Both the position numbers and the translations under genes were made by a program. Positions 1-8,078 of a DNA stretch of 64,000 nt are shown piece after piece (position 1 is the first letter of the stretch; the number at the start of each line of letters is the position of its first letter). Origin of the DNA: Aminobacter aganoensis. GTDB taxonomy: Bacteria; Pseudomonadota; Alphaproteobacteria; Rhizobiales; Rhizobiaceae. Under the pieces are notes generated by a model that saw nothing but the letters and a program-made list of their open reading frames with translations, had not been told where the DNA came from and searched no databases. Where the stretch lies: assembly GCF_014206975.1 (NCBI RefSeq), contig NZ_JACHOU010000004.1, forward strand, positions 264,554-328,553, given 5' to 3'.

Positions 1-392
1 GTCTTGATGTCGGCGGGTGGCCGCAGGGCGGAGTCGGATTGCGGCGTCGGCAGCCGCGTACTGGGCTTGGTGCCAGATCGTTCGACTTTCGATGCCTGGG
101 CGCTGGCCAGCTTTTGCTGACTCGTCTTGGGCGGGTTTTTCGCTTCGCGCCGTGGGACCTCTGCTTTTGGCCGCACGACGTTGGCATCGGACTGGGGACC
201 GACATTCGCTTTGGGCCGGACGGCAGCGGCTTCCCTAGGAGGTGTGGAAGGGTTTTTGGGGCGGCTCGCTGCCCTTGCCGGACGGTCGTCGACCCGCGCC
301 TTGCTGGGCATGTCCTGGGTCATCGCCCAGCCGCCCGCTGCAAGCGCTCCAAGCACCAGCCATCTCAGTTTCGGAAGCGCGAATCCACCCAT
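1..392 (-). CDS. Secreted or anchored Pro/Lys/Arg-rich protein, 3' end outside window
   Basis: Open frame reading off the left edge of the window, so the C terminus is missing; about 130 residues are visible. The N terminus has a short basic stretch, then a hydrophobic core near residues 10-24 ending in Gly/Ala residues, which looks like a signal peptide or signal anchor. The rest is low-complexity, basic and rich in Pro, Ala, Lys, Arg and Ser, with a short repeated unit (VRPKA). No catalytic domain is visible in this part. It resembles linker regions of cell-envelope proteins, and a folded domain may lie in the missing part. The start is the ATG at 390-392; no strong ribosome binding site precedes it. 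Confidence 0.5.
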   Translation of the reverse strand, partial: MGGFALPKLRWLVLGALAAGGWAMTQDMPSKARVDDRPARAASRPKNPSTPPREAAAVRPKANVGPQSDANVVRPKAEVPRREAKNPPKTSQQKLASAQASKVERSGTKPSTRLPTPQSDSALRPPADIK

Positions 393-465
393 GCGCCGAG
401 TCTGGACCCGAGAGCTTAAAACCGCGTTGACGCGCCTGTTGCGCCAGATGCGTAGGGCAGGCGGG

Positions 466-690
466 TCAGGCCTTTTTCAGGAACTCGGTCTTCAGCACCA
501 GTCCCTTCACCTGCTTGGTATTGCATTCGACCTCGCCGGAGTTCCCATTGAGGCGGATGTTCTTGACCAGCGTGCCGCGCTTGATGGTCTCCGAGGTTCC
601 CTTGACCTTCAGATCCTTGATCAGGGTCACGGAGTCGCCGTCGTTGAGCTGCGAGCCGTTGCTGTCTTTCACGATGACGTCGTCGGACAT
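466..690 (-). CDS. phnA: PhnA/YjdM-family protein (C-terminal domain only)
   Basis: A 74-residue protein matching the C-terminal beta-barrel of the PhnA/YjdM family: the VKDSNG, GDSVTLIKDLKVKG, KRGT and KNIRL segments are all present. The E. coli protein is about 111 residues with an N-terminal zinc ribbon. That ribbon is absent here, as in many alphaproteobacterial members. The name comes from linkage to phosphonate genes, but the molecular role is unsettled and no phosphonate genes are nearby. A GGAAG ribosome binding site sits just before the ATG. It stands alone, in the same direction as its neighbours on both sides. Confidence 0.88.
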   Translation of the reverse strand: MSDDVIVKDSNGSQLNDGDSVTLIKDLKVKGTSETIKRGTLVKNIRLNGNSGEVECNTKQVKGLVLKTEFLKKA

Positions 691-789
691 GATTCTTCCT
701 TCCGCTGCCGGGTAATGTTGCAGTCGGATTAGGGCCTTGGGCGAGGCGCGTAAAGTGCCTGGGGAGCCACCTCGCCGTTCGAGACCGGG

Positions 790-1515
790 TCACGCCGCCC
801 CGACGATTTCGAGCTGTTCTTCCAGGAGCCGTAGGGTCGTCTGGTACTGGTTGACCAGCTGCTCTTTCGCCAATTCGACATTGCCGTCGATGGTCGCCTC
901 CATGATCAGGCGATGTTCTTCGTTGGAATCCCGGCGCGGGGTCGTCGCGATGATCATCGAGATGTACCTGTAGCGCTCGGCATGATCCATCATCTCGTTG
1001 CAGTAGTTGATCAGCAGCGAGGAGCCGCAGGCCGCAATCAGCGCGTTGTGGAAGGCGCGATGCTTGATTTCCCATTCCGAATTGTCGCCGCCTTCTTCGG
1101 GCAGCCGGACCTTGGTGCGCGACAGGCGATGATAGGTGAGGATGACATTGTCTTCCCACGCCTGCGTCCGGTTGGCGATGGATTCCTCAAGCGCCTTCGC
1201 TTCAAGCCAGCAGCGCGTCTTGACCAGTTCGCGCAGGCTGTCGAGCGACAGCTGCGGCACCGAGAAACCGCGTTGCTCGTGGCGATCGACGAGGCGTTCT
1301 GACGACAGCCGGTTGAGCGCCTCGCGAACCGGATTGGTGCCGGCGGAATAGCGTGCCGCGACCTGGTCGATCTGCAGCTTCTGGCCGGGTTTGAGCTCAC
1401 CCTTGAGGATGTCCCGGCGCAGGTGCTGGTAGACGAAGGTCGCCGTCGTCACCTTTTCGGCACGGCTTCCTTCGCCAGCTTTCGACTCGGCTAGAGCCTG
1501 ATCGACCAGTGTCAT
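790..1515 (-). CDS. GntR-family transcriptional regulator, FCD subfamily
   Basis: A 241-residue regulator. The winged helix-turn-helix lies at about residues 25-90 (GTNPVREALNRLSSERLV recognition-helix region). An all-helical FCD ligand domain fills about 95-235, with the metal-site histidines visible in HRAFH, HAERYR and EEHRLI. It lies 25 nt after the ABC permease on the same strand, so it is probably the last gene of the SBP-ATPase-permease operon and controls it. It is related to the second GntR regulator at 7293-8042; both carry FHxALIxACGS. FCD regulators usually bind small organic acids. The effector here is unknown but is likely the imported acid or a breakdown product. Confidence 0.94.
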   Translation of the reverse strand: MTLVDQALAESKAGEGSRAEKVTTATFVYQHLRRDILKGELKPGQKLQIDQVAARYSAGTNPVREALNRLSSERLVDRHEQRGFSVPQLSLDSLRELVKTRCWLEAKALEESIANRTQAWEDNVILTYHRLSRTKVRLPEEGGDNSEWEIKHRAFHNALIAACGSSLLINYCNEMMDHAERYRYISMIIATTPRRDSNEEHRLIMEATIDGNVELAKEQLVNQYQTTLRLLEEQLEIVGAA

Positions 1516-1540
1516 GCGTTGCCCAATCTATCGCCAAGCC

Positions 1541-2395
1541 TCACGTGCCGATGCCGCCGCTCACGCTCGATTTGTGCCAGAAAACCAGCTTCTTCTCCAG
1601 CCACACCACCGACCAAAACAGGGTCAGTCCCAGGAGGCTGAGGAAAATGATCAGCGAAAACACCCTTGGCGTGTTGAGCTGGGACGAGGCGACGCGGATG
1701 AGTTCGCCAAAGCCCTTGCCGCCGCCGAGAAACTCGCCGGTGATGGCGCCGGCCATGACGCCGACGGCCGCGATCTTCAGCCCGGTGAATATCTGCGGCA
1801 GGCCCAGCGGCAGTTTCATCTTGAACAGCGTCTGGAAGCGGCTGGCACCCATGGTCTTGAACAGCATGCGCGCGTTTTCGTCGGCCACATAGAGCCCGGC
1901 TGCCGTTCCGACCACGATCGGGAACGTTGCGATGAATGCGGCAAGCGCCACTTTCGAGGCAATGCCGAAGCCGAGCCAGGCAAGAAACAGCGGCGCGAAG
2001 GCAACCTTGGGCATGGTGTCGATGGCGACGAGGTAGGGCAGCACCGCACGCTCGCCGAACGTCGTCTCGCCGACAAGAATACCGAGCAGGAAGCCGATCG
2101 TGATGGCAATGGCGAAACCGAAGATCACCTCCTTGATGGTAATCCACAGCGCCGTCAGCATGTAGCCGCCGGTGAACAGGTTCTTGCCGACGAAGGCGAT
2201 GTCGGCACCGGTTTCCCATGGGCCTGGAAGGATGATCGGAGAGACGACCCCGATCGCATAGATCAACTGCCACAGGGCGACGAAGCCGACCAGCAGTCCG
2301 CCCATGGCGATCGAACGGGGAATCCGGTCCATGAAGGAGACATGCTCGCTCCAGATTGTTTCCGGGCGCTGATCCGTGTTGTCGATTACGGTCAT
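1541..2395 (-). CDS. NitT/TauT-type ABC transporter permease
   Basis: A 284-residue inner-membrane permease of the SsuC/TauC/ThiX group. About six membrane segments are visible (for example GGLLVGFVALWQLIYAIGVV near residue 35). The cytoplasmic EAA-type loop is present (GASRFQTLFKMKLPLGLPQI). The start is the ATG at 2393-2395, whose A is also the last base of the upstream ATPase stop codon (TAATG), so translation is coupled. A longer frame runs upstream inside the ATPase gene but is an out-of-frame read-through. It forms a three-part importer with the next two genes. Families of this type carry sulfonates, nitrate, thiamine precursors, riboflavin or aromatic acids, so the substrate cannot be named from the permease. 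Confidence 0.95.
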   Translation of the reverse strand: MTVIDNTDQRPETIWSEHVSFMDRIPRSIAMGGLLVGFVALWQLIYAIGVVSPIILPGPWETGADIAFVGKNLFTGGYMLTALWITIKEVIFGFAIAITIGFLLGILVGETTFGERAVLPYLVAIDTMPKVAFAPLFLAWLGFGIASKVALAAFIATFPIVVGTAAGLYVADENARMLFKTMGASRFQTLFKMKLPLGLPQIFTGLKIAAVGVMAGAITGEFLGGGKGFGELIRVASSQLNTPRVFSLIIFLSLLGLTLFWSVVWLEKKLVFWHKSSVSGGIGT

Positions 2396-3207
2396 TACAG
2401 GAATGCTCCCTTGTCGAGCCGAGCGCGAATGCGGCGCACATACTCGCCAAATTTCGGATCGGTCATCATGTCGAGCGTTCTTGGCCGCGGCAGGTCGATG
2501 TTGATGGCCTCGACGAAGTTGCCGGGCCGTGGCGACATGACATAGACGGTGTCGGACAGGATCACCGCTTCTGGAATGGAGTGGGTGACCAGGAACGCGG
2601 TGGCGTTGCGTTCCATGCAGATGCGCTGCAACTCCATGTTCATGAAGTCGCGCGACAGTTCGTCGAGCGCGCTGAACGGCTCGTCGAGCAGCAGCACTGC
2701 AGGCTTGGTGATCAGCATCCGGCAGATCGCCGCGCGCTGTGCCATGCCGCCGGACAGTTCGTTGGGCCGCACGGAATCGAAGCCCTTCAGCCCGACCAGA
2801 TCGAGCAGGGCCCGCGCCTCGTCGTGCATGGCCCGCGCTGCCTTCTTGCCGTCGCGGATCTCGATCGGCAGGACGATGTTTTCGAGCGTCGTGCGCCACG
2901 GAAACAATGTCGCCTGCTGGAACATCATGCCGATGTCCCGGCGCGTGCCGGTGACCGGCGTGCCCTCGAGATAGACGCTACCCTCGGTTGGCGGCAACAC
3001 GCCGGCCATGATCTTGAGCAGCGTGGACTTGCCGCAGCCGGAGGGGCCGATGACCGAGGAAAAGCTCCCCTCGGTCAAGGTCAGGTCGACCCGGTCGAGC
3101 GCGTGGATCGAGCGCCGCGCATAGCTTTTGGCGACGCCCCTGAGCTCGTATACGGGCCGGCCTGCCAGGCCGGCCCCATCGAATGCGGATCGCTGAAGTG
3201 CGTTCAT
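2395..3207 (-). CDS. NitT/TauT-type ABC transporter ATP-binding protein
   Basis: A 270-residue nucleotide-binding subunit. Walker A GPSGCGKST is near residues 53-61, the Q-loop is in MMFQQATLFPW, the signature is LSGGMAQR near 150, Walker B is VLLLDEPFSALD near 170, and the switch histidine is in LVTHS. Length and motifs fit the SsuB/TauB group. Its start overlaps the stop of the solute-binding protein by 4 nt (ATGA) and its stop overlaps the permease start by 1 nt, so the three are one translationally coupled operon. It sits on the cytoplasmic face and powers import. Confidence 0.97.
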   Translation of the reverse strand: MNALQRSAFDGAGLAGRPVYELRGVAKSYARRSIHALDRVDLTLTEGSFSSVIGPSGCGKSTLLKIMAGVLPPTEGSVYLEGTPVTGTRRDIGMMFQQATLFPWRTTLENIVLPIEIRDGKKAARAMHDEARALLDLVGLKGFDSVRPNELSGGMAQRAAICRMLITKPAVLLLDEPFSALDELSRDFMNMELQRICMERNATAFLVTHSIPEAVILSDTVYVMSPRPGNFVEAINIDLPRPRTLDMMTDPKFGEYVRRIRARLDKGAFL

Positions 3208-4229
3208 TCGTTCCAGGCTTTCACGAACTCGTTCGTGTAGGCTGCGTTCAGGTCGTCCAGGGGCTTGGACAGGGCGCCCGTCGCCACCTGGCTTTCATGC
3301 CACATCTTCCAGTGCTCCGGCGGCTGGTAGCCGTAGCCGGTGGAGACGTCGAGCGGCGTGACGCGATCCTGGATGGCGGTCAGAAGGGCTGCCGCAAACT
3401 TCGGATCCTCGGCTTCCTGCGGATTGCCGACTGCGGCATGGGCGAGCACGGCGTCCTTGTTGGCGGGATCCAGGCCGAACTTGGTTGCCTTGACCAGCGC
3501 CTTGCCGAAGCCTTCGATGACCTTTGGATTGCCGTCGAGATAGCTGCGCGTCACGGCCCAGCCATTGCCGAAGAAGGAGAGGAATTCCTCAGGCGTTATC
3601 TCGCGCAACGGGATGCCGCGTGCGCCGATGATCGCCGCGTCGCTGACGGCCGCCGCATAGGATTCGACCTCGTTGTTCAGGAACGCCGCAGCCGCAGTGC
3701 CGCCGTCGCCGACGGCGAGGAACTTGTAGTCATTGCCTTCTGCCAGGCCGGACTTGGAAAGGATGGCGCGGCTGAAGCCGACTTCGGCGCCATCGGCCGT
3801 GCCGACGCCGACCGTCGTGCCCTTGAGGTCGGTGGGCGTCTTGATCGCAGAGTCCTCTTTGACGACGAGACCGAAGATGGACTTCGGGAACTGGTTGTAG
3901 ATGAAGACGACATCTTCGCCGCGGGCGCGCGCGCCGAGCAGCGGGCCGGGGCCCGGGTTGCCGATCTGCGCCTGTCCGGCCGCCATCGACTGAAGCACCG
4001 AAGCCGAGCCGTTCACCGCCTCCACGGTGACGTCGAGGCCCTGCTCCTTGAAGTAGCCCTCTCCGATGGCGACGTGCAGCGGAAAATTATTGATGGCCGA
4101 GGGATTGGGCACGACGATCGTGACCTTAGTCTCCTGGGCATACGCGCTTCCGGTTGCGCCGGCGATCGAGGCGAAAACCAAAGTCAGCGCCACCCTGGCG
4201 CTGCGGTGTAGTTCCGGACCCATTTTCAT
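3204..4229 (-). CDS. ABC transporter substrate-binding protein, NMT1/THI5-like (SsuA/TauA type)
   Basis: A 341-residue periplasmic binding protein. The N terminus has a signal peptide (basic start, hydrophobic stretch, cleavage after AYAQ near residue 32). The mature part has the NMT1/SsuA layout: a beta strand (KVTIVVPN), 'FPLHVAIGEGYFKEQGLDV', and a GGTAAAAFLNNEV loop region. It is the first gene of the importer operon. Neighbouring FAH-family and RraA-type enzymes suggest the ligand is an aromatic or dicarboxylic acid rather than a sulfonate, but that is context only. A sigma70-like promoter is proposed about 60 nt upstream. Confidence 0.95.
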   Translation of the reverse strand: MKMGPELHRSARVALTLVFASIAGATGSAYAQETKVTIVVPNPSAINNFPLHVAIGEGYFKEQGLDVTVEAVNGSASVLQSMAAGQAQIGNPGPGPLLGARARGEDVVFIYNQFPKSIFGLVVKEDSAIKTPTDLKGTTVGVGTADGAEVGFSRAILSKSGLAEGNDYKFLAVGDGGTAAAAFLNNEVESYAAAVSDAAIIGARGIPLREITPEEFLSFFGNGWAVTRSYLDGNPKVIEGFGKALVKATKFGLDPANKDAVLAHAAVGNPQEAEDPKFAAALLTAIQDRVTPLDVSTGYGYQPPEHWKMWHESQVATGALSKPLDDLNAAYTNEFVKAWNE

Positions 4230-4286
4230 AAGCTGTTCCTCCCGTGGCGGCTGCGCAGATTTGTTCCGTCAACAACGCCTTCAAAC

Positions 4287-4314
4287 AATCTACATTTTTC
4301 GCAATAGCTGTCAA
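4287..4314 (-). promoter_or_regulatory. Putative sigma70-type promoter of the ABC operon
   Basis: On the minus strand a perfect -35 TTGACA (4309-4314) is followed, after a 16-nt spacer, by TAGATT (4287-4292) as a -10 with 4 of 6 consensus bases. It lies about 58 nt before the binding-protein start. It is read by eye only; no transcript data. Confidence 0.4.
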
Positions 4315-4411
4315 AAACATATTGCTATGATGCGCTGACGCGCGCGAAAGCCGCGAGGTGGGCGAGCTTTTGTTTGACGCGCGAGAGGCGCTCCCGGGTC
4401 CGTTATGTAGA

Positions 4412-4426
4412 AAAATGTCTCATTTT
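4412..4426. promoter_or_regulatory. A/T-rich inverted repeat, possible GntR operator
   Basis: AAAATG (4412-4417), three bases, CATTTT (4421-4426): a perfect 6-bp inverted repeat midway between the divergent ABC and FAH genes. It stands out because the surrounding DNA is GC-rich. A two-fold symmetric site suits a dimeric FCD regulator. Confidence 0.3.
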
Positions 4427-4526
4427 GAGGGGATTGCCGCCGGATTCCACCAGATACGCGGAATGTGTCCGCAATGGCATCGTCTGGCGCTGGCCCGAAT
4501 TTTGAATGCATGAAAATTCAGATGGA

Positions 4527-4545
4527 AAAAAATCATACATTTTTT
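4527..4545. promoter_or_regulatory. 19-bp inverted repeat, possible GntR operator for the FAH/aldolase operon
   Basis: AAAAAAT (4527-4533), CATAC, ATTTTTT (4539-4545) is a perfect 7-bp inverted repeat about 60 nt before the FAH-family start at 4605. The 5-nt centre and short A/T arms would fit a GntR-type dimer, or an intrinsically bent promoter element. Confidence 0.35.
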
Positions 4546-4604
4546 GCTGCGTGAGATACGTTTGTGTGCTCTATGTCAGATCGTTCAAACAGGGAGGAGC
4601 CAAC

Positions 4605-5297
4605 ATGGCCAATGGGTACGTAGTCGAGGCGCCGCAGCAGGTATCGCTGCCGGTCGTGGGCAAGGCGGAGCGGTTTCCGGTTCGTCGCATCTATTGCGTC
4701 GGGCGCAACTACGTTGCCCACGTGCGCGAGATGGGCGGCAACGAGGATCGCGATCCGCCGATTTTCTTCCAGAAACCGACTGACGCGATCGTCCAGGATG
4801 GAGCGACGATCCACTACGCCACCATGACCAAGGACTTCCATCATGAGATGGAACTGGCGGTCGTGTTGAAGTCGGGCGGCTACAACATCGCCGAGTCCGA
4901 CGCACTCGATCATGTCTACGGCTATTGCGTCAGTCTGGACATGACGCGGCGCGACATCCAGGGCAGCGGCAGGCCGTGGGAGATCGCCAAGTCGTTCGAC
5001 CAGTCGTGCCCCTGCGGCCCGATCACGCCGGTCGAAAAGGTCGGTCACGTGTCGTCGGGCAACATCAAGCTCACCGTCAATGGCGAGGCAAGGCAGGATT
5101 CCGACATCAGCCTGCTGATCTGGAAGGTTCCGGAAATCATCGCCAACCTGTCGACCTATTTCGAACTGCACGCCGGCGACGTTATCCTGACCGGCACGCC
5201 CCATGGCGTCGGCCCGGTCGGCCCCGGCGACGAACTGGTCGGCACCATTGCCGGGCTCGAGCCGCTGACGATCCGCATCGGCACGGTTGCGGCTTAG
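4605..5297 (+). CDS. Fumarylacetoacetate hydrolase (FAH) family protein, FAHD1/fumarylpyruvate-hydrolase type
   Basis: A 230-residue single-domain FAH-fold enzyme. Seen are CVGRNYVAHVREMG near residue 30, FFQKPTDAIV, the metal-binding E-x-E pair in HHEMELAVVL, DMTRRDIQ and the C-terminal GDVILTGTPHGVGPV. Members are cytoplasmic Mg/Mn enzymes that hydrolyse fumarylpyruvate or related 2,4-dioxo acids, or decarboxylate oxaloacetate. The start is the ATG at 4605, 7 nt after a strong AGGGAGGAG; an upstream in-frame extension has no such site. An RraA-type aldolase follows after 23 nt, so the two form an operon divergent from the ABC importer. The exact substrate is not resolved by sequence. Confidence 0.93.
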   Translation: MANGYVVEAPQQVSLPVVGKAERFPVRRIYCVGRNYVAHVREMGGNEDRDPPIFFQKPTDAIVQDGATIHYATMTKDFHHEMELAVVLKSGGYNIAESDALDHVYGYCVSLDMTRRDIQGSGRPWEIAKSFDQSCPCGPITPVEKVGHVSSGNIKLTVNGEARQDSDISLLIWKVPEIIANLSTYFELHAGDVILTGTPHGVGPVGPGDELVGTIAGLEPLTIRIGTVAA

Positions 5298-5320
5298 AAA
5301 ACCTGACGAGGGGCGCGAAC

Positions 5321-5974
5321 ATGGATGCTGATTTCGAACGGCCCGTTCCAGCCCTCCTGGAAGAACTCGCCACATTTTCGTCGGCGACGATCCACGAGGC
5401 GAACGGGCAGCGCGGTGCGGTGTCCGGCGCTCTGAAACCGCTCGATCCGGCAATGCGCGTCTGTGGCTCCGCCCTGACCGTGCATTGCCCGGCCGGCGAC
5501 AACCTGATGATCCACGCTGCCATCGCCGTGGCGCGTCCCGGCGATGTGCTGGTCGTGGATCACCAGGGTGCGCTCGACGATGGTCCTTTCGGCGACCTGC
5601 TTGCAGAGGCATGCTTCGCCAGGGGCATCCGTGGCCTGGTCATCGACGGCTGCGTCCGCGATGCCACGACCATCAGGCAGATGAATTTCCCGGTATTTGC
5701 GCGAGGCCTGTGCATCAAGGGCACGACCAAAAATCGCCTGGGCAGCATCGGCCGGCCGATCAGCCTTGCCGGAGAGCAAGTGGGGCCGGGAGACGCCATC
5801 CTGGGCGACGAGGATGGCGTCGTTGTCGTGCGCCGGGCGGACATCGCCGGCGCGATTTCTGCTGCCCGCGACCGCGAGGCCAAGGAAGCGACACTGCGCG
5901 ATGCGATCCGGAACGGCGCCTGCACGCTCGATCTTCTCGATCTCAGGAAGCGGTTACAGGCGGCCAAACCCTAA
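5321..5974 (+). CDS. RraA-family protein (HMG/CHA aldolase-like)
   Basis: A 217-residue protein of the RraA fold. The signature regions are GDNLMIHAAIAVARPGDVLVVD and RGIRGLVIDGCVRD, which carries the Arg and Asp that bind substrate and metal in class II pyruvate aldolases (4-hydroxy-4-methyl-2-oxoglutarate / 4-carboxy-4-hydroxy-2-oxoadipate aldolases). Such enzymes also decarboxylate oxaloacetate. It follows the FAH gene by 23 nt. Pairing with an FAH enzyme, an importer and GntR regulators argues for a catabolic aldolase rather than the RNase E inhibitor role of E. coli RraA. A long frame extends upstream through the FAH gene in another register and is not coding. Confidence 0.93.
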   Translation: MDADFERPVPALLEELATFSSATIHEANGQRGAVSGALKPLDPAMRVCGSALTVHCPAGDNLMIHAAIAVARPGDVLVVDHQGALDDGPFGDLLAEACFARGIRGLVIDGCVRDATTIRQMNFPVFARGLCIKGTTKNRLGSIGRPISLAGEQVGPGDAILGDEDGVVVVRRADIAGAISAARDREAKEATLRDAIRNGACTLDLLDLRKRLQAAKP

Positions 5975-6143
5975 CCGGCGGCGCGGCTTCAAGCAGGTTC
6001 CGTAGCGCGGTGCGCAACAAGCGCGGCGACGCGGCTGATCGCGTCATCACCACCAGATCCCTGACTTCTCTGCGTCGCACGACAACGGTTGCCGTTGGCA
6101 CTTTGAAGCTGCGGGCTCGTGCCGGCTCAATTTGAGAAGGTAC

Positions 6144-6174
6144 GAGAGCCGCCTCGCGCGGCAAGGCGGCTCTC
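6144..6174. terminator. Hairpin between convergent RraA and FAH genes
   Basis: An 11-bp perfect stem GAGAGCCGCCT / AGGCGGCTCTC with a 9-nt loop, 12 nt past the stop of the minus-strand FAH gene and 170 nt past the RraA-family gene. No clear T-run on either side, so it is likely a bidirectional but imperfect terminator. Confidence 0.5.
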
Positions 6175-6185
6175 ATCGGTACAGT

Positions 6186-7097
6186 CTAGACGGCGACGAC
6201 CGGGCAACGCAGGCGCCCGATGCCATCGACGCCTGCTTCGACGACATCGCCTGGCCACAGCCATTCCTTGGGCGTGCGACCCGCGCCAACGCCTTCCGGG
6301 GTGCCGGTGGCGATGATGTCGCCGGGCTCGAGCGCGATGCCCTGGCTGATGTCCGAGATCAGGTAGGGCACCTTGAACAGCATGTGCTGCGTGTTCGACT
6401 TCTGCTTGGTCACGCCGTTGACGGTGAGCCAAAGGTCGAGGGCGTGTGGGTTGGCGATCTCGTCGGCGGTGACGATGCACGGGCCGAACGGGGCGTAGGT
6501 ATCCTGGCCCTTGGAGACGATCCATTGGCCGGCGCGGCGGCAGTCGCGGGCCGACACGTCGATCATGACGCTGTAGCCGAAGACGTGCCCAAGCGCGTCT
6601 TCTTCCGACACGCGCTTGGCGCGCTGGCCGATGACCACGGCGAGTTCGACTTCCCAGTCGAGTTGCTGGGTGAGCTTGGCGTTGTGCTCGATGGCGTCGC
6701 CGGGGCCGCAGACCGTGGTCGGCGGCTTGGAGAAGATGACCGGCTCGTTCGGCAGATTTGCCGCGTTTTCGAGCATGTGGGCCGACTCGGTGATGTGCTC
6801 GACATAGTTCAGGCCGATGCCGAAGATGTTCTTGCGCGGCCGCGGGATCGGTGCCAGCAGCTTGACGTTGGCAGCGTAGAAGACCGTGCCGACCGGCCAG
6901 TCATCGGTCGAATCCTCGATGATCTTGCGCGCCGTATCGAGCGCCGCCGGCCCGAGATCGATGAATTCCAGCATGTCGCTTGGCAGTTCCAGGTCGTAAT
7001 AGGCCGCGAGCGCCTGCAGGTCGACGACCAGGTCGTTGACCAGCGCGCCGAGACGCGCCGCCGCAGTGACGCTGCTGCGATAGGTAACCAAACGCAT
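6186..7097 (-). CDS. FAH-family protein, HpcE/HHDD-isomerase-like
   Basis: A 303-residue enzyme with an N-terminal FAH extension (MRLVTYR, VNDLVVDLQAL) and the catalytic FAH domain from about residue 85. Visible motifs are GIGLNYVEHITES, FSKPPT, the metal-site WEVELAVVIG, DVSARDCRR and PGDIIATGTPEGVG. Length and layout fit the 2-hydroxyhepta-2,4-diene-1,7-dioate isomerase / 5-carboxymethyl-2-oxo-hexenedioate decarboxylase group or acylpyruvases. The start is the ATG at 7095-7097 with AGAGGTG upstream; a longer frame to 7172 lacks such a site. It is divergent from the second GntR regulator across an A/T-rich control region. Substrate unknown. Confidence 0.95.
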   Translation of the reverse strand: MRLVTYRSSVTAAARLGALVNDLVVDLQALAAYYDLELPSDMLEFIDLGPAALDTARKIIEDSTDDWPVGTVFYAANVKLLAPIPRPRKNIFGIGLNYVEHITESAHMLENAANLPNEPVIFSKPPTTVCGPGDAIEHNAKLTQQLDWEVELAVVIGQRAKRVSEEDALGHVFGYSVMIDVSARDCRRAGQWIVSKGQDTYAPFGPCIVTADEIANPHALDLWLTVNGVTKQKSNTQHMLFKVPYLISDISQGIALEPGDIIATGTPEGVGAGRTPKEWLWPGDVVEAGVDGIGRLRCPVVAV

Positions 7098-7206
7098 GTT
7101 TTCACCTCTGTCTGATGGTGACGAGGCGACCGCCGATGCTGGCGCCTCCGTCCCGATTTCGTTCGTCCGCAACTTAGATGGCCATCAGCCGGCGTCAACA
7201 GATTTT

Positions 7207-7235
7207 ATAAAATATTGTACATTGCATAAAATATT
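7207..7235. promoter_or_regulatory. Paired A/T-rich repeats in the FAH/GntR divergent region
   Basis: The 10-mer ATAAAATATT occurs at 7207-7216 and again at 7226-7235, 19 bp apart (about two helix turns). A TGTACA core (7216-7221) lies between the two. The region is very A/T-rich against a GC-rich background and lies between FAH (7097) and the GntR start (7293). It is a good candidate operator for autoregulation and FAH control. Confidence 0.4.
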
Positions 7236-7292
7236 TGAGCCGGTAGATTGTGACCGGGTCGCCATTTGCATCGCCATTCGAGACAGAGCCCA

Positions 7293-8042
7293 GTGCCCGA
7301 GCCAGAGTTCGCCGAATCCGAAGGGTCGCTTGCCGACCGCGCCTACCGGCTGATCCGCGACGACATTCTCAATGGCGTTTTCCCGGCCGGCGAGCCGCTG
7401 CGTCTTGCTGTGCTACGCGACCGTTATGGCCTCAGCTTTTCTCCCTTGCGCGAGGCGCTGACGCGCCTGAGCAGCGACCGGCTCGCCGAACTGGCTTCAC
7501 TGCGTGGATTTCGCGTCGCGGGCGTGTCGCTGGACGAGATGTGGGATGTGATCGGCATCCGCATCCTGGTCGAATCGGAGGCATTGCGGCGGGCCGTCAG
7601 CCTGGGCACCGACGACTGGGAGGCGCGGGTGGTCGCCTCCTTTCATGCCTTTGGCAAGGCCGTTGCCAGGCACGAATTGCAGGCGCCGCAAGCCGAGGGC
7701 ACCTTCGACCAGGCCCTGGAGGATCGGCATCAGGGATTCCACCACGCGCTGATCTCGGCATGTGGCTCGCCGGCACTGCTCGACATCGCAGCGCAGCTCT
7801 ACACCAGGACGGAGCGGTATCGCCGGCCGGTGCTGTCGGACGAGTTGCGCGCACGCCCGCGCAACCTGCTGGAAGAGCACTCGGCGCTCATGAAGGCTGC
7901 CTTGCAGCGGGACGGCGAGGGCGCGGTCCGGCTCCTTGCCGAACACTATCGCCGCACGGGAGAGCTTATCGAGGCCGGGCTGAAGAACGCCTCGACCGGC
8001 GCCGGCGCGGGCAAGACAACCAGGCGCCGCGCCGTGAAATAG
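7293..8042 (+). CDS. GntR-family transcriptional regulator, FCD subfamily
   Basis: A regulator of about 249 residues from a GTG start. The winged helix (SLADRAYRLIRDDIL; SPLREALTRLSSDRL) is near residues 10-75 and the FCD domain follows, with ligand/metal histidines in DRHQGFHHALISACGS and EEHSALM. The GTG at 7293 is preceded by GAGACAGAG at suitable spacing. An in-frame TTG at 7266 would add nine residues but has no clear binding site. It is similar to the regulator at 790-1515, so the pair probably arose by duplication and may respond to related acids. Its divergent position implies control of the FAH gene at 6186-7097. The C-terminal tail is basic. Confidence 0.93.
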   Translation: MPEPEFAESEGSLADRAYRLIRDDILNGVFPAGEPLRLAVLRDRYGLSFSPLREALTRLSSDRLAELASLRGFRVAGVSLDEMWDVIGIRILVESEALRRAVSLGTDDWEARVVASFHAFGKAVARHELQAPQAEGTFDQALEDRHQGFHHALISACGSPALLDIAAQLYTRTERYRRPVLSDELRARPRNLLEEHSALMKAALQRDGEGAVRLLAEHYRRTGELIEAGLKNASTGAGAGKTTRRRAVK

Positions 8043-8078
8043 AACACTGCTGCGCTGGTGGCTCGGCCACCGGTCCGG

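Noticed and set aside
4311..4511. 66-codon minus-strand frame between the ABC operon and the FAH gene
   Set aside because: It would cover the proposed promoter and operators, has no ribosome binding site and no homology; the region reads as regulatory DNA.
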